A stretch of DNA of 64,000 nt from Brevibacterium sp. CS2 (GCF_005280295.1 NZ_CP040020.1:2418001-2482000), one strand, 5' to 3'. Positions 25,940-34,229 are shown, numbered from the stretch's first letter. Program-made: numbers and translations. Notes: generated by a model not told the origin, from the letters alone.

Positions 25940-26836
25940 TCACGGAGTCAATGCTCGCACCACTGCCGCGACGAACCGCGGCATGGCATCCGTGTCCGCG
26001 GCGGCGTGCACGGGGTTGAGCTCCCCGATGGACAGCCCTCGGCAGCTCGAATGCGCCCAGAGCACTGCGATGGCGTCTTCGAGCTGTTCGATGGTCGGCC
26101 CGGTGTTCCGGCCGTTGACGTTCTCGGCGATCGGTGCGTCGATGAAGTCGAGGACATCGACGTCGACGTGCACGACGAACGGTCCGGGCGCAATCGCCTG
26201 CAGAGCCTGGGACGCCGCCCGGGCCGGATTCTGCGCCAGTGCATCGAGCGGGACGACGGGCAGGTCGAGCCGAGAGGCGCAGCGCTGCTCCCATTCGGCT
26301 GTCCCGTCGACGTCGACCCCGAGATAGGACAGACGCGATGGGTGCAGGAGCGGACGGGCGCCCAGCACGTTCAGCAGCGCTGGGACGGCACCCTCGACAT
26401 CGAGGGCGTGAGCCATCCCCATCCAGTCGAGCGCACCCTCAGCGGTGCTGTCCGGGGTGCTCAGGTCGAAATGCCGGTCGACGTAGACGAGGCCGGGTTC
26501 CGCTCCGGCGTGTCGGAGTCCGGCACAGGTCCCGAGAGCGATCGTGCAGTTGCCGCCAAGGACGAGGAGCCGCTCGTCTCCGCCGAGATGTGCGGCGCAC
26601 GCCTGGGCGAGCTCGTCGACGGACAGGACGACCTCGCCCAGGTTCTGGGCGCGCCGACGGCTGCGGTCGGGCTTCCATGTCTGATGGGTGAGGTCTCCAT
26701 GGTCGCGGACGTCGTGCCCCGCGTCGGCGAGCGCCCGAAGCAGGCCCGCTTCGCGCAGCGCCGCCGGCGCCAGCTCCTGACCGGGCGCATAGCTGCCCGC
26801 GCTGCTGGGAACTCCGAGGACGTTGATCGTGCTCAT
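25940..26836 (-). CDS. Arginase/agmatinase-fold (ureohydrolase) protein lacking one metal-ligand His
   Basis: A 298-residue ureohydrolase-fold protein. Five of six metal-ligand positions are kept: DRHFD (DxHxD) and DVDVLDF (DxDxxD). The GELNP Glu that contacts the guanidino group is also kept. The first motif, normally GGDHS, reads GGNCT, so the first metal His is Cys. Substrate and activity are uncertain: it may be an altered hydrolase (for example formiminoglutamase or guanidine type) or a non-enzyme. The start is ATG 26836, or 26839, right at the stop of the CGNR gene (TGATG). Confidence 0.8.
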   Translation of the reverse strand: MSTINVLGVPSSAGSYAPGQELAPAALREAGLLRALADAGHDVRDHGDLTHQTWKPDRSRRRAQNLGEVVLSVDELAQACAAHLGGDERLLVLGGNCTIALGTCAGLRHAGAEPGLVYVDRHFDLSTPDSTAEGALDWMGMAHALDVEGAVPALLNVLGARPLLHPSRLSYLGVDVDGTAEWEQRCASRLDLPVVPLDALAQNPARAASQALQAIAPGPFVVHVDVDVLDFIDAPIAENVNGRNTGPTIEQLEDAIAVLWAHSSCRGLSIGELNPVHAAADTDAMPRFVAAVVRALTP

Positions 26837-27420
26837 CATTGCTCTCCGTTCAGTCGTCGGTGTCGGTGGCGATCGACGCGCGCGCGGTTGCCGCAGCCCG
26901 GACTGCACCAGCGCTGATTGGGGCGGGAACGGTGATAGTACTGACCGCACCCCGGCGCTCCGCACCGTGCGAGGTTCGCGAGATCCTCTCTCCCGAGGAG
27001 ATCGACCACCGCCGCCGCGAGATGTCCGCGCAGCTCGCGCAGCGGATCGGTGCTCGTGGTCACCACCGTCGACGATCGCGCCCGGTGCGTCAGCACGCGA
27101 GCGGTCCCGGCCGCGACCACCGCCGCGTTGATCGCCTCGACGGAGTCCCCCGGAAGCTCCTGCTCGCGGACCGCCGCGTCGAGGAGCTCGAGCGCGTGAT
27201 CGCGGAGCCGTCTGAGGCCGCCGACATCGTCGGCGCTCACCGCAGCGGGTGCCGGGAGCGATTCCGGCTCCGCCTCCAGCCACTCCTCCATCGCTTCGGG
27301 TCCGTCCCACAGCTCCTGCCGCGTCGTCCCGTCCGAACACACGACCGTGTTCACGAAGTCGAGGGCCAGATGATCACCGAGCCATGTCCATGTGCTCTTC
27401 ATGGGACCATCGAAGCTCAT
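26836..27420 (-). CDS. CGNR zinc-finger transcriptional regulator (ABATE domain)
   Basis: A 194-residue protein with the N-terminal ABATE domain (WTWLGDHLALDFVNTV) and a C-terminal four-Cys zinc finger ending in the family CGNR motif (CGAPGCGQYYH...WCSPGCGNRARV), followed by a basic tail (RHRHRRLN). CGNR proteins are thought to be stress-linked DNA-binding regulators. It directly precedes the arginase-fold gene with a TGATG overlap, so it may regulate that gene. Start choice is weak: ATG 27420 and ATG 27402 both lack a ribosome site, and a TTG lies at 27438. Confidence 0.82.
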   Translation of the reverse strand: MSFDGPMKSTWTWLGDHLALDFVNTVVCSDGTTRQELWDGPEAMEEWLEAEPESLPAPAAVSADDVGGLRRLRDHALELLDAAVREQELPGDSVEAINAAVVAAGTARVLTHRARSSTVVTTSTDPLRELRGHLAAAVVDLLGREDLANLARCGAPGCGQYYHRSRPNQRWCSPGCGNRARVDRHRHRRLNGEQ

Positions 27421-27462
27421 TAACGGATAGATGCGCAAATACCATTACACCGACGGATGGTC

Positions 27463-27493
27463 TTGACCCTGACGGCGCGTCAGCCGCGAGGGT
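27463..27493 (+). promoter_or_regulatory. Possible promoter of the 27576 gene
   Basis: TTGACC at 27463-27468 is a good -35, but the best -10 at 19-base spacing (GAGGGT, 27488-27493) is poor. On the opposite strand TAATGG in the same gap could drive the CGNR gene. Confidence 0.25.
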
Positions 27494-27575
27494 GGATGCA
27501 GCACTGCGCACCGAGCCGCTGCGGTGCCGTCGTCCCGGCGCGACCGACCGCCGCACGGAAGAAGGTGACTTCGTC

Positions 27576-28367
27576 ATGAGCCTCGCACTCCCCCATGTCC
27601 TCGATGCCGCAGCCGCCGTCGCGCCCGATGCCCAGGCAGCCGTCAACGAGCAGACGCTGCTGGTCTCCGAGCTCAACCACCGGACGATCAAGTCGGCCGA
27701 GCGCTGGCTCCACGATGGCCGCCGTCCCGGCGACCGTGTCGAGTTCGCCCCTCCGGAGACGAGCGCTGACGTCATCGAGATGCTCGGCGCCGTTCGGATC
27801 GGCCTCGTGGTCGGTGACGCTCCCGTTGCTCCGACCGCGCCGGTACGCGGGCCGAGCCCGGACCGGCATGTCGTCGAGAGTCGTCTCTGGTCCGCGACCC
27901 CGATGGCGGTCCTCGGTGGACGCACCTGGACCCACGGTGAGGTCATCACTGGGATCGACGATCCTGTGGACTTCGCTCTCGACCCGCTGCTCCCCCTGTT
28001 CGAGGTTCTCCGGTCCATCGTGGCGACGATGACGTCGGCCCCGATCCCGGTCCACCGGGGTGACGGCGAGCTCCTCGGCCATCTCGCACCCTGCGGCGAC
28101 GGGTGGGAACCGCGCACGGTGTTCGGACTCCCCCTGGCTGGGCCCATGTCGGCGGACGAAGCCGAGGAGCATCTCCGGACGCACGGGCTGAGCTCCCTGG
28201 CCGAACCGTGGGAGCTGCTCCACGGATCCACATGGATCCGGGTCGACATCGCCGAGGCCGGCCCGCGCCGGGTGACGGTGTCGTTCGCGGACTTCGGCCG
28301 CCCGGAGCTCTACGGCACTCGTCTCACCCTGTGCGACCCCACCCCGGGGATCCTCCGCAGGGCATGA
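27576..28367 (+). CDS. Hypothetical protein with an ANL-enzyme-like N-terminus
   Basis: A 263-residue soluble protein. Its first 90 residues resemble the opening of adenylate-forming (ANL, acyl-CoA ligase) enzymes: a LLVSELNHRTIKSAERWLHDG segment, then RPGDRVEFAPPETSADVIEMLGAVRIG, which parallels the usual RPGDRVALLLPNS and ALLAALRAG pattern. The AMP-binding P-loop and later motifs of a real ligase are absent, and the rest I do not recognise. It is therefore either an orphan family or a heavily reduced ligase relative. The ATG at 27576 has gaaggtga upstream. Confidence 0.6.
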   Translation: MSLALPHVLDAAAAVAPDAQAAVNEQTLLVSELNHRTIKSAERWLHDGRRPGDRVEFAPPETSADVIEMLGAVRIGLVVGDAPVAPTAPVRGPSPDRHVVESRLWSATPMAVLGGRTWTHGEVITGIDDPVDFALDPLLPLFEVLRSIVATMTSAPIPVHRGDGELLGHLAPCGDGWEPRTVFGLPLAGPMSADEAEEHLRTHGLSSLAEPWELLHGSTWIRVDIAEAGPRRVTVSFADFGRPELYGTRLTLCDPTPGILRRA

Positions 28368-28407
28368 GTGTCCAAACGTGCTCCGCTCCTCAGCGGAGGC
28401 CCCGCGG

Positions 28408-29508
28408 TCAGGAGTCCGCCGTCAGCCCCGGTCCTCGATCTCCCGCCACGGGGATGTCGATGTCGAGGCGCCGGACGGTGAAGTAGACCGGGGACGGCAC
28501 CGGCGGTGTGCGCCGCGCCCGCAATGCCCGCAGCGTCAGACGCGGCCAGCTCCGATCGCGCGGCGCGCCGGCGAAGAAGACGCTCAGTCGGCGCTGATGG
28601 CCTTCGATCCACTGCGCGCTCGGCGCACACATCCCGTTGTCGACCCATTCGATGCCGGCCTCCTCAGGCGCGAAGACTCTCACCGGATCGGACCATGCCG
28701 AGCGCGGTGCCGAGGCGTGCGCAGCGGTGCTGAGCCAGACGCCCTGGGCGGGTCCGCCGGTGCGCCCCTCGAGATCGGAGTCCCGGGTGGTGACCATGAC
28801 TGCGCCGTGCTCGTCCTCGGCCACGACGCTGTCGAAGAAGCCGTCATCGGCTCCGAACCACTCGACGGGCTCCGACCAGTCGTCGCGCCCGGTGCGGCTC
28901 ACCGTGTGCATGATCCGGAAATGGTCGGTGTCGTCGCTCGGCAGACCGACCGGGATCGTGAGGAACCGCATGTGCCACAGCCCGTCGTGGAACTCGACCT
29001 TGGGCTCGAGGACGCTCGGCAGTGCGGCCGAGTGGAGCGGAATCGGCGCCTGCGCGCTCACCCAGTCGCATCCCGGGCGCCGTTCGAGGTATCCGATGCG
29101 GTACGGCGCTCTGCGGTGAAGCACGGTCTCGACGGCGCGACCGGCGTGGTAGATGCGCTCGACCTCGACGCCCGAGTCCATTCCGCGCACATAGCAGACC
29201 GAATGCGTGCAGCGGTTCCACGTGCCGCGGGCAGGCTGCCGCACGATCGGTCGCACCCGTCGGGCGGATGCCGCGGACGACCGACTCGGGCTCCAGGCGG
29301 GGCTCGTCGGATCGGCGCCGCACGGCAGCTCGAACTCATAGATGTTGGTCCGGAACGTCGGCGCCATCCCTCCGAGGAACATCGTCCACCGTCCGTCGAC
29401 GAGCGCCACGCTCGGATCGCTGAACCCGAGGACATTGTGAGCGAAGGGATACCCGGATCGCATGTCGAGGATCCTCACGCAGTCGGCCACCGTGGCAAGT
29501 GGTGTCAT
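28408..29508 (-). CDS. Beta-propeller glycosidase-like protein (GH43/GH32-type fold), cytoplasmic
   Basis: A 366-residue protein with blade-like repeats typical of five-bladed propellers: FSDPSVALVDGRWTMFLGG near residue 29, EPKVEFHDGLWHMRFL near 168, DDGFFDSVVAEDEHGAVMV near 220 and NGMCAPSAQWIEGHQRRLSVFFAG near 290. The first blade has an Asp in the place of a GH43/GH32 nucleophile or base, but I cannot assign a full catalytic triad. There is no signal peptide, so any sugar substrate would be intracellular. An alternative ATG at 29463 has a better ribosome site (gtgagg) than 29508. It is convergent with the ANL-like gene. Confidence 0.55.
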   Translation of the reverse strand: MTPLATVADCVRILDMRSGYPFAHNVLGFSDPSVALVDGRWTMFLGGMAPTFRTNIYEFELPCGADPTSPAWSPSRSSAASARRVRPIVRQPARGTWNRCTHSVCYVRGMDSGVEVERIYHAGRAVETVLHRRAPYRIGYLERRPGCDWVSAQAPIPLHSAALPSVLEPKVEFHDGLWHMRFLTIPVGLPSDDTDHFRIMHTVSRTGRDDWSEPVEWFGADDGFFDSVVAEDEHGAVMVTTRDSDLEGRTGGPAQGVWLSTAAHASAPRSAWSDPVRVFAPEEAGIEWVDNGMCAPSAQWIEGHQRRLSVFFAGAPRDRSWPRLTLRALRARRTPPVPSPVYFTVRRLDIDIPVAGDRGPGLTADS

Positions 29509-29609
29509 CCTCGGGTCTTAGCGGAGGCTCACCCTCCCCCACCGGTGCCTCACCCCGCCGGCTATCCACCATACGGACACGACGTCTCCGATGTCGGAGA
29601 ATGATGACC

Positions 29610-30950
29610 ATGTCGCATCGTTCCCCCGGCGGCCGCACTCCGACGCAGCCGCCGCTCCCCCTCGGTCCCGCTCGGGTGGCCGGCCGCCGCTGGTGGTACC
29701 TCGCGGTGGTCGTCGCCGCCTTCCTCACGCTCATCGGCGCCGCGGGCTTCCGGGCCGTCCCGGGCGTCTACATGGAGCCGCTGTCTTCCGAGTTCGGCTG
29801 GTCCCACGGGCAGATCGGCCTCGCGATGTCGATCAACCTTTTCCTGTTCGGGCTGCTCTCGCCCTTCGCGGCCGCGCTCATGGACCGGTTCGGGATCCGG
29901 CGCGTCGTCGGGGTCGCGCTGCTGTCGGTCGCCGCGGGCTCGGGCCTCTCGGTCTTCATGACCGAGGTGTGGCATCTGTGGCTCCTCTGGGGCGTCGTCA
30001 TCGGCTCCGGCACCGGTGCGATGTCGATGGCCTTCGTCGCGACGATCACCAACCGCTGGTTCGTCGCCCGCCGCGGTCTCGTCTCCGGCATCCTCACGGC
30101 CGCCTCGGCGACCGGCCAGCTGATCTTCCTTCCCGCCGTCGCGCACCTCGTCGGGCTGTACGGGTGGCGTGTGCCGTCCCTCGTCGTCATGGCGGCGGCG
30201 CTCGTCGCGCTCCCCATCGCTCTCACGCTGCTCCGCGACCATCCCGCCGTGGTCGGGCTCGATCCCCTCGGGGCGACGCTGGAGAATCCCGGCGCCCCGC
30301 TGCCCGATCGCACCGGTTCGGCCGCCGGGCGGGCGCTCGCCGTCCTCCGTGACTCCGCGCGCACGCGCACCTTCTGGATGCTCGCTCTCGGATTCGCCGT
30401 CTGCGGAGCGAGCACGAACGGCCTCATCGGCACGCATTTCGTCCCCGCGGCGCACGACCACGGCATGCCCGCGACCACCGCGGCCGGGCTGCTTGCCCTC
30501 GTCGGGATCTTCGACATCGCCGGCACCGTGCTCTCCGGCTGGCTCACCGACAAGGTCGACCCGCGGATGCTCCTCTTCCTCTACTACACGCTGCGCGGCG
30601 GCTCGCTCCTGCTCCTCCCGATGCTCCTCGGCCCCGAGGTCCACCCGCCGCTCTGGGCCTTCGTCATCTTCTACGGCCTCGACTGGGTCGCCACCGTACC
30701 GCCGACCGTGTCCCTGTGCGTCGAGCGCTTCGGTCCGGCCGGCGCGGTCGTGTTCGGCTGGGTGTTCGCCTCCCACCAGGTCGGCGCGGCGACTGCGGCC
30801 TTCGGCGCGGGGTGGATCCGCGACACCTTCGGCGCCTACGATCTCGCGTGGATCGTCGCCGGCGGCCTGTGCTTCCTCGCCGCCGTGTTCTCCGTCCTCA
30901 TCGTCCGCAGCACCGGACGGCGCGAGCCGGTCGAGGTGAGGCAAGCCTGA
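29610..30950 (+). CDS. MFS transporter (monocarboxylate/oxalate-formate antiporter-like)
   Basis: A 446-residue protein of twelve predicted helices in two groups of six. Between helices 2 and 3 is the MFS motif A equivalent DRFGIRRVVG, with the matching LTDKVDPRM loop in the second half. The opening AAFLTLIGAAGFRAVPGVYMEPLSSEFGWS resembles the oxalate:formate antiporter and monocarboxylate group, which move small organic acids. Three ATGs are close (29601, 29604, 29610); ggaga is best spaced from 29610. It is divergent from the beta-propeller gene. Confidence 0.85.
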   Translation: MSHRSPGGRTPTQPPLPLGPARVAGRRWWYLAVVVAAFLTLIGAAGFRAVPGVYMEPLSSEFGWSHGQIGLAMSINLFLFGLLSPFAAALMDRFGIRRVVGVALLSVAAGSGLSVFMTEVWHLWLLWGVVIGSGTGAMSMAFVATITNRWFVARRGLVSGILTAASATGQLIFLPAVAHLVGLYGWRVPSLVVMAAALVALPIALTLLRDHPAVVGLDPLGATLENPGAPLPDRTGSAAGRALAVLRDSARTRTFWMLALGFAVCGASTNGLIGTHFVPAAHDHGMPATTAAGLLALVGIFDIAGTVLSGWLTDKVDPRMLLFLYYTLRGGSLLLLPMLLGPEVHPPLWAFVIFYGLDWVATVPPTVSLCVERFGPAGAVVFGWVFASHQVGAATAAFGAGWIRDTFGAYDLAWIVAGGLCFLAAVFSVLIVRSTGRREPVEVRQA

Positions 30951-30979
30951 CCACAGATGCCCCGCTCCCCCGAGCGGCC

Positions 30980-30985
30980 TAGCAT
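30980..30985 (+). promoter_or_regulatory. -10 box (TAGCAT) of the ferritin gene
   Basis: TAGCAT lies 54 bases before the ferritin ATG; the leader carries gagaggaaa near 31028. I see no clear iron-box palindrome. Confidence 0.35.
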
Positions 30986-31039
30986 GGCAGGAGAGCACGA
31001 ACGCACCCGTACCCGCGAACCCGTCCGAGAGGAAATCCC

Positions 31040-31552
31040 ATGCGACTGTCCGACACGATGTCCACCGCCATCAGCGATCAGGTCACCCTCGAGCTCACCG
31101 CCTCGATGGTCTACCTCCAGCTCGCGATCGAGCTCGAGAACCAGGATCTCACCGGCATGAGCTCGTGGATGCGTGCCCAGGCCGAGGAGGAGCAGGTCCA
31201 CGCCGCGAAGTTCATCTCACACGCGCTCGACCGCGGCGCCGCCCCGCAGATCGGCACCATCGAGACCCCGAGCTTCGCGGGCAAGTCGCCCGTCGAGCTG
31301 TTCGAGGCCGCCCTCGCCCATGAGGAGAAGGTGTCCGAGGCGATCCGTGAGCTCTACCGGACGGCCCAGTCCGAGGGCGATCTCGACATCGTCCCGCTGC
31401 TCAACTGGTTCGTCGACGAGCAGCTCGAGGAGGAGGCGACGGTGGGCGAGATCGTCGGCCGCCTCACCCTCGTCGGCGACGACGGCTCCGGACTACTCCG
31501 CATGGACAGCCAGCTCGGGAGCCGCACCCCGGACATCGACTCCGGGGAGTGA
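31040..31552 (+). CDS. Ferritin (non-heme, bacterial Ftn)
   Basis: A 170-residue four-helix ferritin that oxidises and stores iron in a 24-subunit shell. Ferroxidase residues are visible: E17 in VTLELTASMVYLQ, then the AEEEQVHAAKF Glu-xx-His pair near residue 50, EEKVSEAI near 95 and WFVDEQLEEEATV near 125. No Met-type heme ligand is obvious, arguing against bacterioferritin. It is monocistronic, with a strong terminator 8 bases after the stop. Confidence 0.94.
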   Translation: MRLSDTMSTAISDQVTLELTASMVYLQLAIELENQDLTGMSSWMRAQAEEEQVHAAKFISHALDRGAAPQIGTIETPSFAGKSPVELFEAALAHEEKVSEAIRELYRTAQSEGDLDIVPLLNWFVDEQLEEEATVGEIVGRLTLVGDDGSGLLRMDSQLGSRTPDIDSGE

Positions 31553-31560
31553 CCCACGCG

Positions 31561-31596
31561 ACGAGGGCGCCGATCGAATCGATCGGCGCCCCTCGT
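31561..31596 (+). terminator. Terminator after ferritin
   Basis: Arms of about 16 bases (31561-31576 and 31580-31596, one bulge) around AAT, between the convergent ferritin and 31647 genes. Confidence 0.8.
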
Positions 31597-31646
31597 CGTC
31601 GGTGCGCGTCCGCCCGGTCGCGGTGGGCGACCGGGGATTGCGGATC

Positions 31647-32093
31647 TCAGCGGCGGAGCAGACGGCGGGCCTGGCTCGCGCCCTTCGTCACGCCCTCCTG
31701 GGCGAACTGGAACACGCGGTCGACCTTGCCGGTGCGCACCGCATCGGTGATCCGGGTGCTCACTCCGGCGATGAGGCCGTTGATCTTCGTCTCGGTCCAG
31801 TCGACCGGTCCCCCGGGGGCCGCAGCGCGATGGGCCTGGGACTTCGCGCGGTCACCGATCCGCGCGCTCTCCGTGCGGGCGCGCTCGGAGTAGGAGCGGA
31901 CCCGGTCGACGGGCTGGTCGGCGAAGTCGCGCACGCCGCTGCGGGCGGACTCCGCGCGCAGTCGTGCGGCATCGGCGGCGCGCACGCCGCCGGAGATCAC
32001 CTGGTCCGCCGCGGCCCGGATGCGATCCGAGGCGCTGCGATGGGTCGAGTCGTACACTTCGGTCGGTTCCACGGGTTCACGATGATCGCTCAT
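31647..32093 (-). CDS. Hypothetical charged helical protein
   Basis: A 148-residue soluble protein, mostly alpha-helical, rich in Arg, Ala, Ser and Asp, with heptad-like repeats (RIRAAADQV, RAADAARLRAESARSG, RSYSERARTESARIG). The C-terminus is basic (QARRLLRR). I do not recognise a family. It could be an apolipoprotein-like or DNA/membrane-surface-binding helical protein. The start ATG at 32093 lacks a ribosome site, but a GACAAT -10 (32100-32105) ends 6 bases upstream, fitting a leaderless mRNA. It is divergent from the GDPD gene. Confidence 0.6.
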   Translation of the reverse strand: MSDHREPVEPTEVYDSTHRSASDRIRAAADQVISGGVRAADAARLRAESARSGVRDFADQPVDRVRSYSERARTESARIGDRAKSQAHRAAAPGGPVDWTETKINGLIAGVSTRITDAVRTGKVDRVFQFAQEGVTKGASQARRLLRR

Positions 32094-32099
32094 ACGCCG

Positions 32100-32105
32100 A
32101 TTGTC
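32100..32105 (-). promoter_or_regulatory. -10 box (GACAAT) for a leaderless start at 32093
   Basis: Read on the minus strand, GACAAT ends 6 bases before the ATG at 32093. Confidence 0.4.
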
Positions 32106-32214
32106 CCCGGTCACGGCCGCCGTGGTCAACGTCAGGGAGCGCTTCGACGCACCCACACAGGCGATCCCCAGGCGGGCGCCGGAGGTCCGGCGGGCCCGTG
32201 GGTCGACGCTCGGC

Positions 32215-32220
32215 TACTGT
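32215..32220 (+). promoter_or_regulatory. -10 box (TACTGT) for a leaderless start at 32228
   Basis: TACTGT ends 7 bases before the GDPD ATG, and there is no ribosome site. Confidence 0.45.
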
Positions 32221-32227
32221 GGGTGCG

Positions 32228-32992
32228 ATGACCGGACCGGAGACGATCGCCCACCGCGGCGGACTGTGGGACGACGCCGCGGAGAACACCATCGAGGGCT
32301 TCCGACGCTGCGCGGACCTCGGGCTCGACTGGATCGAGACGGACGTGCACGCCTCCCGCGACGGGGTCCTCTACGCCGTCCACGATCCCGACCTCGCGCG
32401 CCTCGCCGGCCGCCCCGAACGCCTCGGCGACCTCGACGCCCGGACCCTCGATCGGATCGAGCTCACCGGCGGCGGTCGACTCCCCCGCCTGGCGGACGTG
32501 CTCGAGGAGCTCCCGGGCGTGTCCTTCAACATCGACGTCAAGGCCGACCGGTCCACCGCCTCCACCGTGCGCCTGATCCACGCGATGGACATCGGCCACC
32601 GGATCCGCCTCGCGTCGTTCTCCACCCGCCGGCTCGCCCGGCTGCGTGCCGCGCTTCCGGGCGTGCGCAGCTCCGCGGGCACCGCCGAGGTCGCCGCGTT
32701 CCTGCTCGCGGGCCGCCGGGCCGCCCACCGGTTCGATCCGGACCTCGATGCCTTCCAGGTACCGCACCGGCGGTCCGGCATCACCGTCGTGACGCGCCGC
32801 TTCGTCGACCGTGCTCATGCCGCCGGGCTCCTCGTCCACGTCTGGACCGTCAACGAACCCGCGCACATGCGCGAGCTCGCCGCGCTCGGGGTCGACGGCA
32901 TCGTCACCGATCACCCGGCCCGGGCACTCGCCGTGCTCGGGAATCACCTGCCTGCGGGTGATCCGCCGTCGCCGGGGAATCCTCGTTCCTGA
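32228..32992 (+). CDS. Glycerophosphodiester phosphodiesterase
   Basis: A 254-residue TIM-barrel enzyme that splits glycerophosphodiesters to glycerol-3-phosphate and an alcohol. The family start IAHRGG with the catalytic His and Arg is at residues 7-12. AENTIEGF follows with the metal Glu, then WIETDVHASRDGVLYAVHDP with the second metal pair and second catalytic His, and NIDVK. The end VHVWTVNEPAHMRELAALGVDGIVTDHP is typical. There is no signal peptide, so it is cytoplasmic, probably recycling phospholipid head groups. Confidence 0.93.
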   Translation: MTGPETIAHRGGLWDDAAENTIEGFRRCADLGLDWIETDVHASRDGVLYAVHDPDLARLAGRPERLGDLDARTLDRIELTGGGRLPRLADVLEELPGVSFNIDVKADRSTASTVRLIHAMDIGHRIRLASFSTRRLARLRAALPGVRSSAGTAEVAAFLLAGRRAAHRFDPDLDAFQVPHRRSGITVVTRRFVDRAHAAGLLVHVWTVNEPAHMRELAALGVDGIVTDHPARALAVLGNHLPAGDPPSPGNPRS

Positions 32993-33009
32993 GGAATGAA
33001 AGCGCCCGG

Positions 33010-33015
33010 TAGACT
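33010..33015 (+). promoter_or_regulatory. -10 box (TAGACT) of rbpA
   Basis: TAGACT lies 48 bases before the rbpA ATG, leaving a leader of about 40 bases with an aaggtgga site. Confidence 0.45.
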
Positions 33016-33062
33016 GTTGGACTGGATTGTTCGATCGTGCACGACCGGAAGGTGGACCAGGA

Positions 33063-33404
33063 ATGAGTGAGCGCAGCCTGCGCGGGACCCAGTTGGGCTC
33101 GCGGAGCCTCGAATCGGACGTCGGCGTCGAGCCGGCGCCGCGGCAGGTCGTCGAGTACGCCTGCGAGGACGGGCACACCTTCACCGTCCCGTTCTCCGTC
33201 GAGGCCGAGGTGCCAGCGACCTGGGATTCGGGCACCCACGGCATCGGCACCCGGGTGGGCGGCGAGGAGCCGGAGGCGGAGCCGGAGAAGCACGTCCGCA
33301 CCCACTGGGACATGCTCCTCGAGCGCCGCTCCTTCGAAGAGCTCCAGGTGCTGCTCGACGAGCGGCTGGCAGTGCGGCGTGAAGAGGCCCCGCCGCAGAG
33401 CTGA
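33063..33404 (+). CDS. rbpA: RNA polymerase-binding protein RbpA
   Basis: A 113-residue actinobacterial transcription factor that binds the sigma-A holoenzyme and stabilises the open complex. The N-terminal tail includes RGTQLGSRSLE. The core domain has YACEDGHTFTVPFS (here with one Cys, so no full zinc pair) and the C-terminal sigma-interacting helix THWDMLLERRSFEELQVLLDERL. Length is normal. It has its own promoter and ends in a strong terminator facing the mannosyltransferase gene, the same convergent pairing as rbpA and ppm1 in mycobacteria. Confidence 0.95.
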   Translation: MSERSLRGTQLGSRSLESDVGVEPAPRQVVEYACEDGHTFTVPFSVEAEVPATWDSGTHGIGTRVGGEEPEAEPEKHVRTHWDMLLERRSFEELQVLLDERLAVRREEAPPQS

Positions 33405-33419
33405 CCCCCTGAAAGCGCA

Positions 33420-33449
33420 CGATCCCGCCGAGAGGACTCGGCGGGATCG
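33420..33449. terminator. Terminator between rbpA and the mannosyltransferase gene
   Basis: Thirteen-base perfect arms (33420-33432 and 33437-33449) with loop AGGA, 15 bases after the rbpA stop. Confidence 0.85.
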
Positions 33450-33494
33450 CTGCATTCAGGGTTCATCGGACCGCTTCCGGCGGCGGGTCTGGGC

Positions 33495-34229
33495 TCAGCG
33501 ACGGAGCAGGCGCCGGACCTGGCGCCCGCGGCGCTCGAGGCCCCAGCGGGCGACGTTCGTCATCGCCTCGGAGATGATTCCGCCGTGCATCTTCGACTCC
33601 CCGAGCTCGCGCTCGACGAAGGTGATCGGCACCTCGGCGATCCGGAAGCCGGCCTCGTCCACCCGCTTCGTCATGTCGATCTGGAAGCAGTAGCCCTGGG
33701 ACTCGATGTCGTCGAGCGCGATCGCCGCAAGTGCCTCACGCCGGTAGGCGCGGAAGCCGGCGGTCGCGTCGCCGACCCCGAGACCCATCGCGGCGTTGAC
33801 GTAGAGGTTCGCCCCGCGGGACAGCAGGTGGCGGTTGCGCGGCCAGTTGACCACCGCTCCCCCGGGGATCCAGCGGGAGCCGATCGCGAGGTCCGCGCCG
33901 CCCTCGATCGCCGCGAGCAGCTGCGGCAGGTCGCGGCCGCGGTGCGAGCCGTCGGCGTCCATCTCGCAGATCACCGCGTAGTCGCGCTCGAGGGCCCAGG
34001 TGAAGCCGGCGACATACGCGGCACCGAGGCCGTTCTTCGCAGTGCGATGGAGCACGGAGATGCGCGGATCGGCCGTCGCGGCCTCGTCCGCCCACTCCCC
34101 CGTGCCGTCCGGCGAGGCGTCGTCGACGACGAGGATCTCGGCCGCGGGCACCCAGGTGCGGATCGACTCGATGGTGTGCGGGAGGGAATCCCGCTCGTTG
34201 TACGTGGGGATGACGATGAGGGTCTTCAT
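33495..34229 (-). CDS. Polyprenol monophosphomannose synthase (GT2, Ppm1 catalytic domain type)
   Basis: A 244-residue GT-A glycosyltransferase that makes polyprenol-phosphate-mannose, the mannose donor for lipoglycans and protein O-mannosylation. Motifs: [12 protein letters not shown] at the N-terminus, [10 protein letters not shown], and the metal-binding EMDADGSH near residue 90. GSRWIPGG and the C-terminal [16 protein letters not shown] complete the dolichol-phosphate-mannose synthase pattern. It is a stand-alone catalytic domain without the Lnt half fused in mycobacterial Ppm1. The ATG at 34229 follows gggggag; a GTG at 34235 overlaps that site and is rejected. Confidence 0.92.
   Translation of the reverse strand: MKTLIVIPTYNERDSLPHTIESIRTWVPAAEILVVDDASPDGTGEWADEAATADPRISVLHRTAKNGLGAAYVAGFTWALERDYAVICEMDADGSHRGRDLPQLLAAIEGGADLAIGSRWIPGGAVVNWPRNRHLLSRGANLYVNAAMGLGVGDATAGFRAYRREALAAIALDDIESQGYCFQIDMTKRVDEAGFRIAEVPITFVERELGESKMHGGIISEAMTNVARWGLERRGRQVRRLLRR

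Noticed and set aside
25881..26327. 148-codon plus-strand ORF starting in the AT-rich patch
   Set aside because: It is antisense to the arginase-fold gene, with Ser/Arg/Thr-rich shadow composition.
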